A stretch of DNA of 64,000 bases from Pythium myriotylum (Eukaryota; Oomycota; Peronosporomycetes; Pythiales; Pythiaceae): assembly GCA_023091665.1 (NCBI GenBank), contig JALJCQ010000015.1, forward strand, positions 2,170,001 through 2,234,000, read 5' to 3'. Position numbers and translations under genes: made by a program. Numbering within the stretch: position 1 is the first letter of the stretch; each line of letters starts with the position of its first letter. Below the pieces are notes generated by a model. The model had not been told where the DNA came from. It worked only from the letters and a program-made list of their open reading frames with translations, and made no database searches. Positions 60,701 to 64,000 of this stretch are shown piece after piece.

Positions 60701-62661
60701 ATGAGTCGCCGCGCGCCGTTCCGCCCCATCCACGAGCATTTCCAGAGGCCGAGCCACGCGGCCGTCGCGTTCGCGAACGAAACGATCGATTTGACCGAAG
60801 AGGACGCCGGCTTCGCGCCGTCCAAGTCGGCGTCGCGACCGCGGTCTTTCTACGAAGACGACGACGATCTGGAGGAGAAAGACACCTATAACGCGAACGT
60901 CTGGCAGAGCAACACCACCGACGAGAACAGGGAGCCTAATACTGCACTCGACTTGATCCGAGGCGCAGCACGGGACGCCTCGCCGCTGTGGACAGCGCGT
61001 AAACGCGACCGCCCAAACGATTTGCTGGATGAGCCGCGGAGACAGAAAAAGAAACCCGGAGCCCCCTTCAGAACGCTCGAATTCCCGACATCGTCGTCCG
61101 CAGCGACCGCGCCGACGCCTGCGGCACACCCGTTCTTCAGGAAGCAAGCCCAACCAGCGGAGCCGACCAGCAGTGGATCCGATGCCAAGGATCAGATAGC
61201 TCGCGCAAACAAAATCATCTTCGGGAACTCGTCCTTCCGCAAGAATCAGCGCGAAGTAATTGAATGCACGATGCGCAGACAGGACTGCTTCGTGCTCATG
61301 CCCACTGGTGGCGGCAAGAGTCTGTGCTATCAGGTACGCTCTCGTGTCGAATGGATAGCTGCGTTCCTCATCATTGTGGACTAAGGTGACTCGATCTGTA
61401 CCTAGCTCCCCGCGGTGCTTTCGGCAGGTGTGACTATTGTCGTGTCTCCGCTCTTATCCCTCATCCAAGATCAGGTCACTTCACTCATCCGGAATCCCCG
61501 TTACGGCATTCCAGCAGGATTTCTCTCGAGCCAGACGGGAATCACGCTCAAGCGAGCTATAACTTCGGAACTGAGGAGAAAACACCCAACGATCAAGCTG
61601 CTGTACGTGACACCCGAGAAGCTCGCGAACTCCCAGGAAATGATGGAGCTGTTAGAAATTCTTCACAAAAATGTGAGTGTTGGCGATCCCGAGTGCGATT
61701 TCTGGGCCAACTGAACGTCGAATCTACTTGTACGTGATAGGGAAATCTTGCGCGGTTTGTGATCGATGAAGCCCATTGCGTGAGTCAGTGGGGGCACGAT
61801 TTTCGTCCTGACTACAGCAGACTAGGACTTCTCAAGTCAACGTTCCCAGATGTGCCACTGATGGCGCTGACTGCTACTGCTCCTCCAAAGGTCATTCAAG
61901 CAGTACAACGATCACTCAAGATCTCGAAGGCCCCCGTGTTCTCGATGAACTTCAACCGCCCAAACTTATCCTTTGAGGTGCGCGACAAGCCCATACCAGA
62001 GGCAAAGGCTTTGGAAGCCCTTCACACAATGATCACGACCGATTTTCGAAAAGACGCCGCTGGAATCGTGTATTGCATGACAAAGCAAGAGTGCGAAGAC
62101 GTTGCGAACTACTTGTTTGACAGAGGGGTGAGTGCCGACTTCTACCATGCTGGCCAGTCCAACACCGACCGTCAACTAGTCCAGGAGGCATGGCAGAATG
62201 GCCAAGTGAACGTCGTGTGCGCGACCATCGCGTATGGAATGGGTATCAATAAGGCTGACGTGCGGTTTGTGATCCACTACTCGGTGGCGAAATCGATCGA
62301 GGGTTACTACCAGGAGGCGGGTCGGGCAGGAAGAGACGGCAAGCCGTCCAAATGTGTTCTATTCTATAGCAGCAAAGATGTATCTAAGATGCGTAGCATC
62401 CTGTATTTACCGTCCAAGGGCATGACTGCTAAGACACGCGCCGTGCATCTGGAGAAGCTGCGCGACATGGCAGAATATTCTGAAGACGAGACAACCTGCC
62501 GCAGAAAGTTTTTGGTCTCCTACTTCGGCCAGACCTTCAACAAGCAGGACTGTGGCGCAACGTGTGATAACTGCAGGCGATACCAGAGCGTGAGTGATGC
62601 CGTCCGCGGAAGAGGTGCTCAGGATGGTGGCAGCGGTGTTGCACTGAGTCGGCGAGCTTAA
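60701..62661 (+). CDS. RecQ-family DNA helicase, short form, 3 exons
   Basis: Exons 60701-61333, 61406-61672 and 61741-62661 give 606 residues. The N-terminal 180 residues are disordered and include IDLTEED (29-35), a SUMO-interacting-motif pattern. The helicase core has the 0/I region FRKNQREVIECTMRRQDCFV, Walker A MPTGGGKS (203-207 for GGGKS), motif II DEAHCVSQWGHDFRPDY (309-312 DEAH plus the RecQ aromatic loop), motif III ALTATA, and motif VI QEAGRAGRDG. The zinc-binding subdomain has Cys residues at CRRKFLVSYFG and CGATCDNC. The protein stops about 25 residues later, so the RQC winged-helix and HRDC domains are missing. It unwinds DNA 3'-5' and belongs to genome maintenance; subfamily (RECQ5- or BLM-like) is uncertain. 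Confidence 0.94.
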
Positions 62662-62697
62662 ATGAAGGAAACTTTTTCGGTTGTATTGGTGTATGAT

Positions 62698-63149
62698 CTA
62701 ATCATTCCACTGCTTCTTACACGACACACACTTGTAGAACGTCGTAGATGGCTCATCGGCAGAGCGGATCTGAATCTGCATGAAGTACGCCTGGGTATGC
62801 TCACAGTGAGGGCAGCGCGCTGTTGGCGCAAGACATTCAGTGAGGAGTCTGTGAGACTTGGCGCATCCAGTCCGTCTCTCGTACCTTCAGTTTGATCCAC
62901 GTTTTCCCAGGCCTCTTCTCCGCCGAGAACGTCGTCGACCTGCTTGCGCTGAAGCGGCACCTTCTTCTCGACCTTGTCGTTGATCTTGAACAGGTACGGA
63001 CAGGCTTGACAGAAGAAGCGCATGCCGTCGGCCTAATGAGAGTCCGCATTCAAGATGAGACCAAGTGCACTCGAGAGAGCAAAGCACGGCGCGTGGCTTA
63101 CGTCGGGCTCGACGAGCAGGATGTTACCGCACGAGGGACAGAAGTGCAT
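62698..63149 (-). CDS. POLR3K: RNA polymerase III subunit RPC10/RPC11 (POLR3K), 3 exons
   Basis: Exons (minus) 63102-63149, 62885-63032 and 62698-62819 give 105 residues; the human protein has 108. TFIIS-like small subunit of RNA polymerase III that drives RNA cleavage and termination/reinitiation. The N-terminal zinc ribbon is FCPSCGNIL ... FFCQACPY. The linker reads VDDVLGGEEAWENVDQTE. The C-terminal ribbon is CPHCEHTQAYFMQIQIRSADE (the acidic RSADE catalytic loop) with CVSCKKQW. All match the family. ATTGG motifs at 63234-63238 and 63264-63268 lie upstream on its strand as CCAAT. The stop is 37 bp from the RecQ stop, so the two 3' UTRs probably overlap. Confidence 0.95.
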
Positions 63150-63291
63150 GGCGAGTGTCGGCGCGGCGAGGAGCTGGTGGTCGAGGGGATGCCAATGGTG
63201 GTGGCGACCAAAACATTCTCCAAAGATCAATTGATTGGCTAAAACAACGATAAGAGCGAACTGGATTGGATAAAACTGTGTGCAACCGTTG

Positions 63292-63946
63292 CTACAGGGA
63301 TCGCAAGGCATCGCCGCCACTCGCGAAAGACTTGATGGTGTTCTCCAGCACCTTGAACGACATGACAGACTTATCGTAGATCGCTTCGAGGCCCCCACAC
63401 TGGCGTTCGACGGTGATCTGACGACCAGGTCACGGGCGTCAGTTAGGAAGCTCGAGAAACCTAGTTCACAGAATCGACTTACGGTCCCGTGGACATCCTT
63501 GAAGTAGCCACTCGGAAGTGGAGCAACAGTGATTACAACTGTGGCAAGCTCGGCGAGAGCGGGTGTCTGCAGCCACGTGAGAGTGAGAACTGTGAATCGC
63601 GAGTTGAAGAGCTCACCAGGGTGCATACAAGAGCGGATGATTCACTTGAGCCGTCCGCGTCCGCATGACTTAGAACAACCGTATTCACGTTGCCTTGAGA
63701 CGCGGGCGCGAGTGCACGGCAGCAACGCAAGAACTGGATGAGCTGTTCACGTCCCCATTGCCACTTAAACGTGCTGAGGTCGTCAACCACGATCGACAAA
63801 GGAAGCGAAGCTCGTGCTGCAGCTGAGACTTCGTCGCGAATCTTCGCAAACAGGGATGAGCTCGAGAGACTGCCGGTTGATGCGTCTGAGAAGCAATCGA
63901 TGACACGTAGTGTTTGTTTCTCAATGGAAGCGTTCAGGTTGACACC
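63292..63946 (-). CDS. ELP6: Elongator complex protein 6 (ELP6), 3' part, runs past window end
   Basis: Three C-terminal exons (minus): 63617-63946, 63483-63566 and 63292-63417, all phase 0, giving 179 residues. The 5' end lies in an intron that continues beyond 64000, so this is partial. The RecA-like ATPase fold (no Walker motifs expected) contains LPLSIVVDDLSTFKWQWGRE and LIQFLRCCRALAP, then VVLSHADADG, consistent with ELP6. The last exon has GYFKDVHGT / ITVERQCGG and FKVLENTIKSFA. Elp4-Elp5-Elp6 form a hexameric ring of the Elongator complex that modifies wobble uridines of tRNA. Function pairs loosely with the tRNA methyltransferase at 40824. Confidence 0.85.
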
Positions 63947-64000
63947 CTGCGATCAGAGCGCGATGCCACATCAGAGCAAATCCACGGGCTCACAATAGAT

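Noticed and set aside
1..64000. tRNA, rRNA or CRISPR elements
   Set aside because: Scanning the spacers for GGTTCRANYCC-type B boxes and for regularly spaced repeats gave nothing credible.

Overview
The window is nuclear DNA from a gene-dense eukaryote, most likely an oomycete (stramenopile). The points in favour are a four-repeat zinc-finger protein of the kind oomycete genomes label WRKY19-like (6084-6830), short GT-AG introns (mostly 50-80 nt), many intronless genes, head-to-head genes separated by 130-260 bp, and flagellar/ciliary-looking coiled-coil proteins that fit a zoosporic organism. The lineage is inferred from protein style, not from a tree. All gene models were spliced by eye and checked for reading phase.

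Layout. 1-4.65 kb: RPL30 (+), RRP7 (-) and a large IQ-motif/WW protein (+). 4.65-9.2 kb: gene-poor, with one zinc-finger gene. 9.2-17 kb: a TMEM260-type membrane glycosyltransferase (+), eIF2B-alpha (-) and a tandem pair of Gfo/Idh/MocA oxidoreductases (-). 17.4-23 kb: a ZIP zinc transporter (+), an unrecognised secreted protein (-) and a theta-like GST (-), separated by spacers, one of which holds a near-perfect hairpin. 23.3-32.5 kb, all minus: a domesticated hAT/DUF659 transposase, a STIM-like EF-hand/SAM membrane protein, a CCDC177-like coiled-coil protein and a GTPBP1/2-type GTPase. 32.5-34.7 kb: a spacer full of hairpins. 34.7-40.5 kb: one very large ricin-B-lectin/coiled-coil protein broken by a single in-frame TAG. 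40.8-64 kb: a dense housekeeping block: TARBP1/Trm3 (+), RFT1 (+), a CCDC87-like protein (+), GPATCH4-like (-), a complete KNTC1/ROD (+), a tail-anchored Hsp70 (-), a short RecQ helicase (+), POLR3K/RPC10 (-) and the 3' part of ELP6 (-).

Most genes are independent eukaryotic housekeeping units. Loose themes are ribosome/translation (RPL30, RRP7, eIF2B-alpha, TARBP1 and ELP6 for tRNA modification, GPATCH4), glycosylation (TMEM260, RFT1), genome maintenance and chromosome segregation (RecQ, ROD) and cilia (IQ/WW protein, CCDC177-like, CCDC87-like). The least ordinary items are the luminal EF-SAM protein, the tail-anchored lidless Hsp70, the catalytically dead hAT protein, the interrupted lectin giant and the hairpin clusters. 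I saw no tRNA, rRNA or CRISPR array.
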